The notes beneath the pieces were generated by a model. It was not told where the DNA came from and did no database searches. It saw nothing but the letters and a program-made list of their open reading frames with translations. Positions 25,381 through 33,269 of a stretch of 64,000 bases of DNA are shown here, piece after piece; the first letter of the stretch is position 1, and every line of letters begins with the position of its first letter. A program made the translations under genes and the position numbers. This stretch comes from Candidatus Izemoplasma sp. (GTDB lineage: Bacteria; Bacillota_I; Bacilli_A; Izemoplasmatales; Izemoplasmataceae): the NCBI GenBank assembly GCA_036172455.1, contig JAXKVY010000004.1, positions 1-64,000 of the forward strand, given 5' to 3'.

Positions 25381-26901
25381 ATGAGCGAACTAATAAAAAG
25401 CAAGAAGACGATTTTAAATACAGTTGCCAATTTGACAAGCAGATTATGGAGTATGCTATCAACATTCATTTTTTTACCTTTATTTTTGAGGTATTTAGAT
25501 TCTGAAGCATACGGATTGGTGACATTATTTGCGACGTTTTTGGCGGTTATGAATTTACTGGGAATGGGATTGTCTGGTGCTTTAAGAAGAGAGTTTGCAG
25601 CAGGGAATGAATCTCTCTCAAGTAGACAATATAAGTTCAAACTTCTAAAATCTGTCGAATTTATATATCTATTTATTTTGATTGTTATACTGATTATCGG
25701 CTTTTTCATTTCACCTTACATTGCAAAAAATTGGTTAGTGTTTGAGTCACTAAATGTCTCAATTGTAACGACATCAATTACTTTAATGTTTATATCTATA
25801 TCTATTATTATATTAAGTAATTTGTGGCATGGATGTATTTTAGGTTTGAATAATCAGGTAAGGGCAAATGTTTATTATGTTTTATGGTCAATAGGCAAAA
25901 ATATACTGGCAATATTAGTAATACAAAGATTTCCAAATCCTATTTCATTTTATTTAGCGTATATAATTATTGATCTTTTATATGCATTTTTCCTAAGATT
26001 ATTCCTTGTAAGAAGAATAAAGAAATCTGATAGTATGAAATGGAACATTAAAGACCTTAAATTATTATCAAGCGTTTGGAAATACACTGTTGGATTATTG
26101 TTTATTACAGGGTTGTCCATATTACTTACACAAATAGATAGGATTATTCTAAGTCGATATATTAGTTTGACTGAGATTGGAATATACAATTCAATTAAAA
26201 CTATGGGGTCACTAGTAAGGATTATAGCAGCATCAGTTGGAATAACAGTCCTTACTGAATTTACAAATCTATTTTCACAAGAAAAGCATGAGAAGCTTGA
26301 AAAATATTACCTTGACATATGGAAATATGTGTCAGTTGCAACTATAACTCTTAGTGTTTTTGTCACAAGTTATTCGTACTCTATAATGTATGTGTGGACA
26401 GGAGATATAACTTTTGCAGAAGCATCGATTTCAGTCGCTCCATACTTGTTAATTGGAATATGCGGTTTAGCTCTACAAGAAATACCATATAGCTATTTGC
26501 TGTCGAAGGGCATCACAAAAATTAATATAAAGTTAGGATTACTTATTTTACCTATTTATGTGGTTTTATTATATTTTTTAATTAGAAGTTATGGGATTTA
26601 TGGAGCTTCATTGGCATATGGAATAACTTTTTCTGCACATACAATTTTATATTTTTGGTTATCAAACAAAAGCATTAAATTGAAAGAAAAACTGTATAAA
26701 ATTTATTTGGTAATGTTGCTATCTGCAATAATAAGTTTAAGTTTTTCTTCGATATCTAAGCAAATGGTTGCTAATATTTCAAATCAAACATATGTAGTTT
26801 TAATTGGGATTACATTTGGGATAATTGCTTTAGCAGTTAATTTGTTTGTGTTTGGAGCTTATAAGTTTGTAAAAAAGTACAGGGAGGTACATAATGAATA
26901 A
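25381..26901 (+). CDS. Wzx-type polysaccharide flippase
   Basis: ATG 25381 follows AAGGTG. The 506-residue protein has 12-14 predicted hydrophobic segments and the MATE/MVF-like Wzx layout, with FIFLPLFLRYLDSEAYGLVT near the start. It moves undecaprenyl-linked repeat units across the membrane. Its 3' end overlaps the dehydratase gene by 8 bases. Confidence 0.87.
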   Translation: MSELIKSKKTILNTVANLTSRLWSMLSTFIFLPLFLRYLDSEAYGLVTLFATFLAVMNLLGMGLSGALRREFAAGNESLSSRQYKFKLLKSVEFIYLFILIVILIIGFFISPYIAKNWLVFESLNVSIVTTSITLMFISISIIILSNLWHGCILGLNNQVRANVYYVLWSIGKNILAILVIQRFPNPISFYLAYIIIDLLYAFFLRLFLVRRIKKSDSMKWNIKDLKLLSSVWKYTVGLLFITGLSILLTQIDRIILSRYISLTEIGIYNSIKTMGSLVRIIAASVGITVLTEFTNLFSQEKHEKLEKYYLDIWKYVSVATITLSVFVTSYSYSIMYVWTGDITFAEASISVAPYLLIGICGLALQEIPYSYLLSKGITKINIKLGLLILPIYVVLLYFLIRSYGIYGASLAYGITFSAHTILYFWLSNKSIKLKEKLYKIYLVMLLSAIISLSFSSISKQMVANISNQTYVVLIGITFGIIALAVNLFVFGAYKFVKKYREVHNE

Positions 26902-27910
26902 TAGTTACTTAAAAAATAAAATACTGCTCATTACTGGCGGTACAGGATCTTTTGGTAATGCTGTTGCAAGGCGTTTTTTAGATTCAGAAATAAGCGAGAT
27001 ACGTATATTATCTAGAGACGAAAAAAAACAAGAGGATATGAGAAAAACATTTAACAATGATAAGCTTAAATTCTACTTAGGAGATGTTAGGGATTACTCT
27101 TCTATAGAAGGGGCTTTTATAGGAGTTGACTATGTGTTTCACGCTGCAGCTTTGAAACAGGTTCCTTCATGCGAATTTTATCCTATTGAAGCGGTTAAAA
27201 CAAATATACTAGGTAGTGATAATGTAATTACAGCTTCTGTTAAAAACAATGTAAAAAAGGCGATATTTTTGTCTACAGACAAGGCAGCTTATCCAATTAA
27301 TGCCATGGGAATGACTAAAGCTGTAATGGAAAAAAATGTTATAGCAAGATCACGACAATTAACAATAAATGATACAATATTATGTTTAACAAGGTATGGT
27401 AACGTAATGGCTTCTAGGGGTTCTGTTATTCCACTATTCCTAAATCAAATAAAGGAAAACAAACCTATTACAATCACAAATCCAAATATGACTCGATTCA
27501 TGATGACTTTGGATGATGCAGTTGACTTGGTGATATATGCTTTTGAAAATGGAGAACAAGGTGATCTTTTTGTTCAAAAGGCACCTTCTGCTACAATTGA
27601 TACTTTATCTAAAGCAATCCTTGAACTAGAAAAATGTGATATACCACCTAATTGTATTGGAACAAGACATGGCGAAAAACTATTTGAAGTGTTAGTTACA
27701 CAAGAAGAAATGGCAAAAGCGGTAGATTTAGGCGAATTCTTCAAAATACCCGTAGATAATAGGAGTCTAAATTATGATCAATATATAGATAAAGGTGACC
27801 AAAAAATTCAACATTTTGAATCATATCACTCTCACAATACGGAGAAACTAGATGTAGAGGGAATGAAGAAACTGTTACTTAAATTGAATTTATTTAGGAT
27901 GGTGGATTAA
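26894..27910 (+). CDS. capE: UDP-GlcNAc 4,6-dehydratase (5-inverting), CapE type
   Basis: The 338-residue extended SDR protein has LLITGGTGSFGNAVARRFL (NAD(P)-binding) and STDKAAYPINAMGMTKAVME. The active-site motif is M-x3-K (MGMTK) rather than Y-x3-K, which I recall as a feature of this dehydratase group. The MTRFMMTLDDAVDLV and GTRHGEKLFEVLVTQEE blocks are typical of CapE/PseB/FlaA1 enzymes. It is the first step to UDP-L-FucNAc, and CapF and CapG follow at once. The keto sugar could also feed the DegT enzyme at 13003. Confidence 0.9.
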   Translation: MNNSYLKNKILLITGGTGSFGNAVARRFLDSEISEIRILSRDEKKQEDMRKTFNNDKLKFYLGDVRDYSSIEGAFIGVDYVFHAAALKQVPSCEFYPIEAVKTNILGSDNVITASVKNNVKKAIFLSTDKAAYPINAMGMTKAVMEKNVIARSRQLTINDTILCLTRYGNVMASRGSVIPLFLNQIKENKPITITNPNMTRFMMTLDDAVDLVIYAFENGEQGDLFVQKAPSATIDTLSKAILELEKCDIPPNCIGTRHGEKLFEVLVTQEEMAKAVDLGEFFKIPVDNRSLNYDQYIDKGDQKIQHFESYHSHNTEKLDVEGMKKLLLKLNLFRMVD

Positions 27911-29020
27911 TTGAAAGTATTAATTACAGGAGCAAAAGGTTTTATTGGCAAGAATCTTTTTCAAACTTTAGCTAATCAAAAGAATATTGAAATACTGCAG
28001 TACGATATAGAATCCTCTCAAAATGAACTTATTAAGTACACTGAGTCATGTGACTTTATTTTTCACTTAGCTGGTATAAATAGGCCTGAAAAGGATGAAG
28101 ATTTTATGAAAGGAAATTTTGGGTTTACTAATGAATTATTAGATTTACTTCAAAAGCATAATAATAAATGTCCTATAATGATTTCATCATCAATTCAGGC
28201 AAAACTTGATAATCCATACGGTAAAAGCAAAAAAGCTGGAGAAGATTTAATATTAGAATACGGCAAAAATACTGGAGCAAAAGTTTTAGTGTATCGCCTA
28301 CCTAATGTTTTTGGAAAATGGTGTAGACCAAATTACAATAGTGCTGTAGCTACTTTTTCCCATAATATTGCAAATAATCTCCCCATTGAAGTCAACGATC
28401 CAAATGCCTTGATGAATCTAGTTTACATAGATGATGTAATTAGAGAGCTTGTCTTAGCTTTGAATGGAAAAGAAAATAGAAAAGGTGATTATTGTTATAT
28501 CGAACCAGTTTACTCAATCAAACTTGGTGAAATTGCAAAGTTATTGTATTCATTCAGAGATTCTCGTCAGAATCTTGAAATCCCAAACACGAAAGATTCT
28601 TTTGTTAAGAAACTATATTCTAATTACTTAAGTTATTTACCAAAGAACGATTTTTTGTATGATTTAAAAATGAATTCAGACCATCGAGGATCATTCACAG
28701 AATTTATTAGAACAGCAGATAGTGGCCAAGTCTCTGTAAATATTTCAAAACCTGGTGTCACAAAAGGAAATCATTGGCATAATACTAAAAATGAAAAATT
28801 TCTTGTAGTAAAAGGTACAGGTTTGATTAGTTTTAGGAAAATAGATGAATATGAAATTGTAAAGTACTATGTAAGTGGTGAAAAATTACAAGTAGTAGAT
28901 ATCCCTCCAGGGTACACACATAATATTAAAAATATAGGTGACACAGAAATGGTTACCATAATGTGGGCAAACGAGAAATTTGATCCAGATAATCCAGATA
29001 CATTATATTTAGAGGTGTGA
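27911..29020 (+). CDS. capF: CapF-type bifunctional reductase/epimerase (SDR plus cupin)
   Basis: A TTG at 27911 directly behind the capE stop, after GGATGGTGG, starts a 369-residue protein. Residues 1-245 are an SDR domain (VLITGAKGFIGKNLFQ, YGKSKKAGEDLI with Y-x3-K), and residues 250-369 are a cupin (GVTKGNHWHNTKNEKFLVVK). CapF epimerises C3 and reduces the 4-keto group on the way to UDP-N-acetyl-L-talosamine. Both domains and the metal-binding histidines are present. Confidence 0.9.
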   Translation: MKVLITGAKGFIGKNLFQTLANQKNIEILQYDIESSQNELIKYTESCDFIFHLAGINRPEKDEDFMKGNFGFTNELLDLLQKHNNKCPIMISSSIQAKLDNPYGKSKKAGEDLILEYGKNTGAKVLVYRLPNVFGKWCRPNYNSAVATFSHNIANNLPIEVNDPNALMNLVYIDDVIRELVLALNGKENRKGDYCYIEPVYSIKLGEIAKLLYSFRDSRQNLEIPNTKDSFVKKLYSNYLSYLPKNDFLYDLKMNSDHRGSFTEFIRTADSGQVSVNISKPGVTKGNHWHNTKNEKFLVVKGTGLISFRKIDEYEIVKYYVSGEKLQVVDIPPGYTHNIKNIGDTEMVTIMWANEKFDPDNPDTLYLEV

Positions 29021-29021
29021 T

Positions 29022-30149
29022 ATGAAAAAAATCAAAGTAATTACAGTAGTTGGAACAAGACCGGAAATTATTAGATTATCAGCTGTGATAAATAAGTTAA
29101 ATAGTTTAGATGCAATTGAACATGTACTCATCCATACTGGCCAAAACTATGATTATGAATTGAATGAAATCTTTTTTAAAGATTTAGGATTGAATAAACC
29201 TGACTATTTTTTAAATGCAGCAACAGGAAATGCAATTGAGACGATTGGAAATATCCTGATTAAAATTGACCCAATCCTAGAAAAAATTCAGCCAGATGCT
29301 TTTCTAATACTTGGAGATACCAACAGTTGCTTAGCCTCCATAGCGGCAAAAAGAAGACGTATACCGATTTTTCATATGGAAGCAGGAAACAGATGTTATG
29401 ACCAGAGAGTTCCAGAAGAAACGAACAGAAAAATTGTTGACCATATAGCTGATATAAATCTACCTTATAGTAGCATAGCTAGGGAATATTTACTTAAAGA
29501 AGGTTTAACAGCTGATAGAGTGATCAAAACTGGAAGTCCAATATTTGAAGTTTTACATAATAACATAGAAGCAATTAAGCAATCGAAAATTTTAGACAAA
29601 CTTAAGTTAGAAGAAAATAATTATTTTGTTATATCCGCACATAGAGAAGAAAACATTAGTTCCGAAAATTTTTCTTGCTTAGTTGAAACATTAAATACTC
29701 TAGCTGAAGATTACAAGTTACCTATAATACTTTCTACGCATCCAAGAACAAGGAATATGATAGGAGAGAAACAAGTAGTTTTTCACCCTCTCATTAGAAC
29801 TCTAAAACCTCTTGGCTTTATTGATTACAACAGACTTCAATTATCTGCTAAAGTTGTTTTAAGTGATTCAGGAACAATTAGTGAAGAATCATCAATACTT
29901 AAATTTAAAGCATTGAATATTCGCGAGACTCATGAGCGTCCTGAAGCTATGGAAGAAGGCGCAGTGATGATGGTTGGGGTTATGAAAGAAAGAGTGTTAC
30001 AAGGTATAAGCATATTAGATTCAAATATGAAACCAGTTCATGATGTAGATGATTATACTTTAGATAACGTTTCTGATAAAGTAGTCAAAATAATTATTAG
30101 CTATACAGATTATGTTAAAAAAAACGTTTGGAAAGATAAAATAATTTAA
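29022..30149 (+). CDS. capG: CapG-type UDP-N-acetylglucosamine 2-epimerase family enzyme
   Basis: The 375-residue GT-B-fold epimerase has VVGTRPEIIRLSAVINKL, HTGQNYDYELN, FHMEAGNRCYDQRVPEETNR and SDSGTISEESSIL. Following CapE and CapF it is best read as the enzyme that converts UDP-N-acetyl-L-talosamine to UDP-L-FucNAc, rather than general WecB. The genes are separated by one base. The ERPEAMEEGAVMMVG block is also typical of this group. Confidence 0.88.
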   Translation: MKKIKVITVVGTRPEIIRLSAVINKLNSLDAIEHVLIHTGQNYDYELNEIFFKDLGLNKPDYFLNAATGNAIETIGNILIKIDPILEKIQPDAFLILGDTNSCLASIAAKRRRIPIFHMEAGNRCYDQRVPEETNRKIVDHIADINLPYSSIAREYLLKEGLTADRVIKTGSPIFEVLHNNIEAIKQSKILDKLKLEENNYFVISAHREENISSENFSCLVETLNTLAEDYKLPIILSTHPRTRNMIGEKQVVFHPLIRTLKPLGFIDYNRLQLSAKVVLSDSGTISEESSILKFKALNIRETHERPEAMEEGAVMMVGVMKERVLQGISILDSNMKPVHDVDDYTLDNVSDKVVKIIISYTDYVKKNVWKDKII

Positions 30150-30172
30150 TTATTTTTATTGGAGGTGATACT

Positions 30173-31165
30173 TTGAATATTTTAGTTACAGGAGGATTAG
30201 GATATATTGGTTCTCATACTATTCTTGAATTAGATAGTACGAAAAATCAAGTAATTATTGTTGATAACTTAGCTAATTCAAAAATAGATGTTTTAAAAAT
30301 AATTCAACAAATATCTTCTCAGAAATATGATTTTTACAAATATGATGTAACAGATTATTATCTGATTGAGAGTTTATTTATGAAGTATAAATTTGATACA
30401 ATAATGCATTTTGCTGGCTTTAAGGCTGTAGGTGAATCTGTCCAAAAACCACTAACTTATTATAAAAACAATCTATTGGGGACAATAATCTTGTCTGAAC
30501 TTGCTATTAAATATGGTGTAGAACACTTTATATTTAGTTCTAGCGCTACTGTATATGGTGATCAACAATCACCTCTATTTGAAACACTTGATCCGAAAAA
30601 AACAACTAATCCTTATGGTGAGACAAAAGCAATGTCTGAAAGAATTCTAATTGATACTGCTATTGCAAATCCAGGACTAAATGTTACTTTGTTGAGATAC
30701 TTTAATCCTGTTGGGGCTCACAATTCAGGTTTAATTGGTGAAAATTCAAATGGTACTCCTAATAATTTGGTGCCCTATATAACTAAAGTTGCGAAAGGTG
30801 AATTGAAAGAATTAAGCATTTTTGGAAATGATTATGATACAGAAGATGGTACTGGTGTGAGAGATTATATTCACGTTGTTGATTTGGCAAAAGCTCATGT
30901 TGCTGCTATGGAACATATGAAATCAGGAGTAAATATATATAATCTTGGTACTGGAAAAGGTATCAGTGTTTTAGAGATGGTACATGCTTTTGAAAAAATA
31001 AATGCTTTAAAAGTGCCATTCAAAGTGGTTGGAAGAAGACCTGGTGATCTTGCTGTAGTTTATGCCGATGTATCTAAGGCGAAAAAAGAACTTCAATGGG
31101 AAGCGAAATTAACTCTAGAAGATATGGTTAGAGATGCTTGGAATTTTGAAAAAAACAGTTTATAG
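30173..31165 (+). CDS. galE: UDP-glucose 4-epimerase
   Basis: A TTG at 30173 after GGAGGTGATAC starts a 330-residue protein with LVTGGLGYIGSHTILEL, MHFAGFKAVGESVQKPL, NPYGETKAMSERIL (Y-x3-K) and VGRRPGDLAVVYADVSKA. It interconverts UDP-Glc and UDP-Gal, or the GlcNAc forms. It is the last gene of the sugar operon. No intrinsic terminator is obvious behind it. Confidence 0.92.
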   Translation: MNILVTGGLGYIGSHTILELDSTKNQVIIVDNLANSKIDVLKIIQQISSQKYDFYKYDVTDYYLIESLFMKYKFDTIMHFAGFKAVGESVQKPLTYYKNNLLGTIILSELAIKYGVEHFIFSSSATVYGDQQSPLFETLDPKKTTNPYGETKAMSERILIDTAIANPGLNVTLLRYFNPVGAHNSGLIGENSNGTPNNLVPYITKVAKGELKELSIFGNDYDTEDGTGVRDYIHVVDLAKAHVAAMEHMKSGVNIYNLGTGKGISVLEMVHAFEKINALKVPFKVVGRRPGDLAVVYADVSKAKKELQWEAKLTLEDMVRDAWNFEKNSL

Positions 31166-31709
31166 CTATTTTTAAAGTGGTGACTTTCCATAACAACTGA
31201 CAGTTCAAAGTAAAGACTCTGGGCAAATTTTATCGCTTTTAGCGCCTTGACAAATCGCGAAAAGTATGATTTTGTCTTAGTTAAGATGCAATCAACTGAT
31301 TGCAAAACACAAAAATTGGGTTAAAAAAATGACCTATTTTTCTTTAATAAATTGACAGTCCAATGTGAAGGGTTAAGAGACCCCTGACCCTTTAGATAGA
31401 ACGATTAAGTTTTTGGGAATCATGTTCCACATCTTAGTTGAGACATTTCATAGCCACGTACATTGGGTTCATAATGACCGACAGTTCAAAGTGAAGGGTC
31501 GGGGCATGGAGTCGAGATGATTTAGAATTTTGATGGAATCAACTTAATATTTCCCACGGATAAGATGTTAAATAGTGTTTTATTTAACAGAAAAAACTCA
31601 TAAATAGGCAGTCCAAAGTGTAGGATGTTATTCGTTGATCTATAAAGCAAGTCAATTTAAATGCTATTATGAGTTTCATAAGAGTTATTTTTAAACAGGA
31701 GGCTGATTT
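31166..31709. repeat. Intergenic region with four spaced copies of a ~20-bp motif
   Basis: No gene is supported. A motif GACAGTTCAAAGTGAAGGGT (consensus) occurs at 31199-31218, 31354-31373, 31480-31500 and 31607-31627, all on the same strand. Start-to-start distances are 155, 126 and 127 bases. Sequence between copies is only loosely similar (for example TGGAATCAACT-like and TTCCAC/TTCCCAC blocks), as in an old tandem array of about 126-bp units. Function is unknown. Confidence 0.6.
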
Positions 31710-33041
31710 ATGGATACAGTTTTTAATAAATTTATTCAAGGTACACAATATGTAACGATTGAAAGCGCCTTGAAAAATGAACTTTTCCATAAGGTTAAGT
31801 ATTCAGAAGAAATAAACGATAATCTAATGATAAAAAAATTCATCCCAGCAAGTGGCGCAGCCACGCGCATGTTTCAATCACTTTATACTTATTTAGACGA
31901 TGAGATTGAGACTGACTTTATTAAAACCTATAGTAAGAATCTAGATAAGTTTAGTTTTTATAATACATTAGCCTTAGAGGGATTACCTATTAAGGATGCG
32001 ATTAAGAAAGTACTAGATACTTATTGTCATACACCCAAAGCATTAATTGATATTCATAAGTATAATCATCTTACCGTTACGCCTATTGAAGAACATATCA
32101 ATGAAACATTAGAACTTAACTTAGACAATACGCCTGAACTCCATTTCACTATTTCTAAAGAACATGAAAAGTTATTTAAACAAAAGCTTAAAGAAATAGA
32201 TACGAAAGATATGGATATTACTTACTCATTTCAAGAGCCAGAGACTGATACACTTGCTGTTGATATGAACAATACACCATTTTTAAAAGACGATGGTACA
32301 CCACTGTACCGTCCTGGGGGACATGGTGCATTAATTCATAACTTAAATCAGCTAGACGCTGATATCATCATGATTAAGAATATTGATAATGTGTGTCACC
32401 ATACGTTCTTACAAGACACCATAGATGCTAAAAAGACATTATTAAACACAGGTCTTTATGTTCAAAAGAAGATTCATCAGTATATCACTGACTTATTAAA
32501 TGGTAATTATGATTTAGAAAACATCAATCAGTTCTTACAAGGCACATTAAATATTACCTATAAAAAAGATCTAACAAAAGCACAAGCACTTAAATTCTTA
32601 GATAGACCGTTACGTGTCTGTGGAGTTGTTAAAAATCAAGGGGAACCTGGGGGTGGTCCATTCATCGTAGATGATGGAGATTACCTATCACCACAAATCG
32701 TTGAAATGAAAGAAATCAATTTATCTAATCACCAACACATTGTTGCTAAAGCAAAGTATTTTAATCCCGTTGACTTAGTCTGTTTTGTTAAAGACTATCA
32801 AGGGAATAAATATAACTTATTAGACTATCTGAATGACAACCGTTATTTTACAAGTGAAAAGACCTATAAAGGAAGACCTTTAAAAGCCTTAGAACATCCC
32901 GGTCTTTGGAATGGTGCGATGCACCATTGGAATACCGTCTTTGTTGAAGTCCCTTTAACAACCTTTAACCCCATTAAAACAGTGAATGATTTATTAAGAG
33001 AAGGACACTTAGGGTATAAATTAGAAGAAGAGCAGAAGTAA
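31710..33041 (+). CDS. DUF4301 family protein
   Basis: The start ATG follows AACAGGAGG. The 443-residue protein carries KKFIPASGAATRMFQSLYTY near residues 40-60 and the later blocks YRPGGHGALIHNLNQLDADI, VCGVVKNQGEPGGGPFIVDD and LEHPGLWNGAMHHWNTVFVE, which I recognise as the DUF4301 family. The SGAATRM and GGHGAL loops resemble nucleotide-sugar pyrophosphorylase motifs, so a nucleotidyltransferase-like fold is possible. DUF4301 is best known from Bacteroidetes. It is transcribed alone. Confidence 0.75.
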   Translation: MDTVFNKFIQGTQYVTIESALKNELFHKVKYSEEINDNLMIKKFIPASGAATRMFQSLYTYLDDEIETDFIKTYSKNLDKFSFYNTLALEGLPIKDAIKKVLDTYCHTPKALIDIHKYNHLTVTPIEEHINETLELNLDNTPELHFTISKEHEKLFKQKLKEIDTKDMDITYSFQEPETDTLAVDMNNTPFLKDDGTPLYRPGGHGALIHNLNQLDADIIMIKNIDNVCHHTFLQDTIDAKKTLLNTGLYVQKKIHQYITDLLNGNYDLENINQFLQGTLNITYKKDLTKAQALKFLDRPLRVCGVVKNQGEPGGGPFIVDDGDYLSPQIVEMKEINLSNHQHIVAKAKYFNPVDLVCFVKDYQGNKYNLLDYLNDNRYFTSEKTYKGRPLKALEHPGLWNGAMHHWNTVFVEVPLTTFNPIKTVNDLLREGHLGYKLEEEQK

Positions 33042-33078
33042 TTTTCAGGTTTAATTAAATTTCTGTGTATTTGATAGC

Positions 33079-33120
33079 ATCACAAACTTTTAGCTAAAGC
33101 GGAAACTAAAACTTTGTGAT
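33079..33120 (+). terminator. Long hairpin behind the DUF4301 gene
   Basis: ATCACAAACTTTTAG and CTAAAACTTTGTGAT form a 15-bp stem with one mismatch and a 12-nt loop. No clear T-run follows, so it may be a weak terminator or an mRNA-stabilising hairpin just before the next promoter. Confidence 0.45.
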
Positions 33121-33137
33121 ACAATCATAGAATTTTC

Positions 33138-33166
33138 TTGTAAGATATCGTCAATATGCGTATAAT
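33138..33166 (+). promoter_or_regulatory. Promoter of the HtrA-like lipoprotein gene
   Basis: TTGTAA (33138-33143), 17 bases and a perfect TATAAT (33161-33166). The transcript would start near 33173, giving a leader of about 97 nt that contains the hairpin at 33213-33244. Confidence 0.75.
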
Positions 33167-33212
33167 ATAAGTGATTGGTGTAGGGGATAACTTGAAGATA
33201 CAACATAACATA

Positions 33213-33244
33213 AATAAGCACCTGATAGGTGCTTATTTTTTTAT
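33213..33244 (+). terminator. Intrinsic terminator inside the leader of the lipoprotein gene
   Basis: ATAAGCACCT-GAT-AGGTGCTTAT is a perfect 10-bp stem followed by TTTTTTTAT. It lies between the promoter and the start codon of the same gene, so full-length mRNA needs read-through or antitermination. Confidence 0.8.
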
Positions 33245-33269
33245 AAAAGATTATTATAGGAGGCAATGT

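Noticed and set aside
31199-31627. Spaced motif as a riboswitch of the DUF4301 gene
   Set aside because: The four copies are not conserved between their cores and only the last is near the start codon. No aptamer fold is recognisable.
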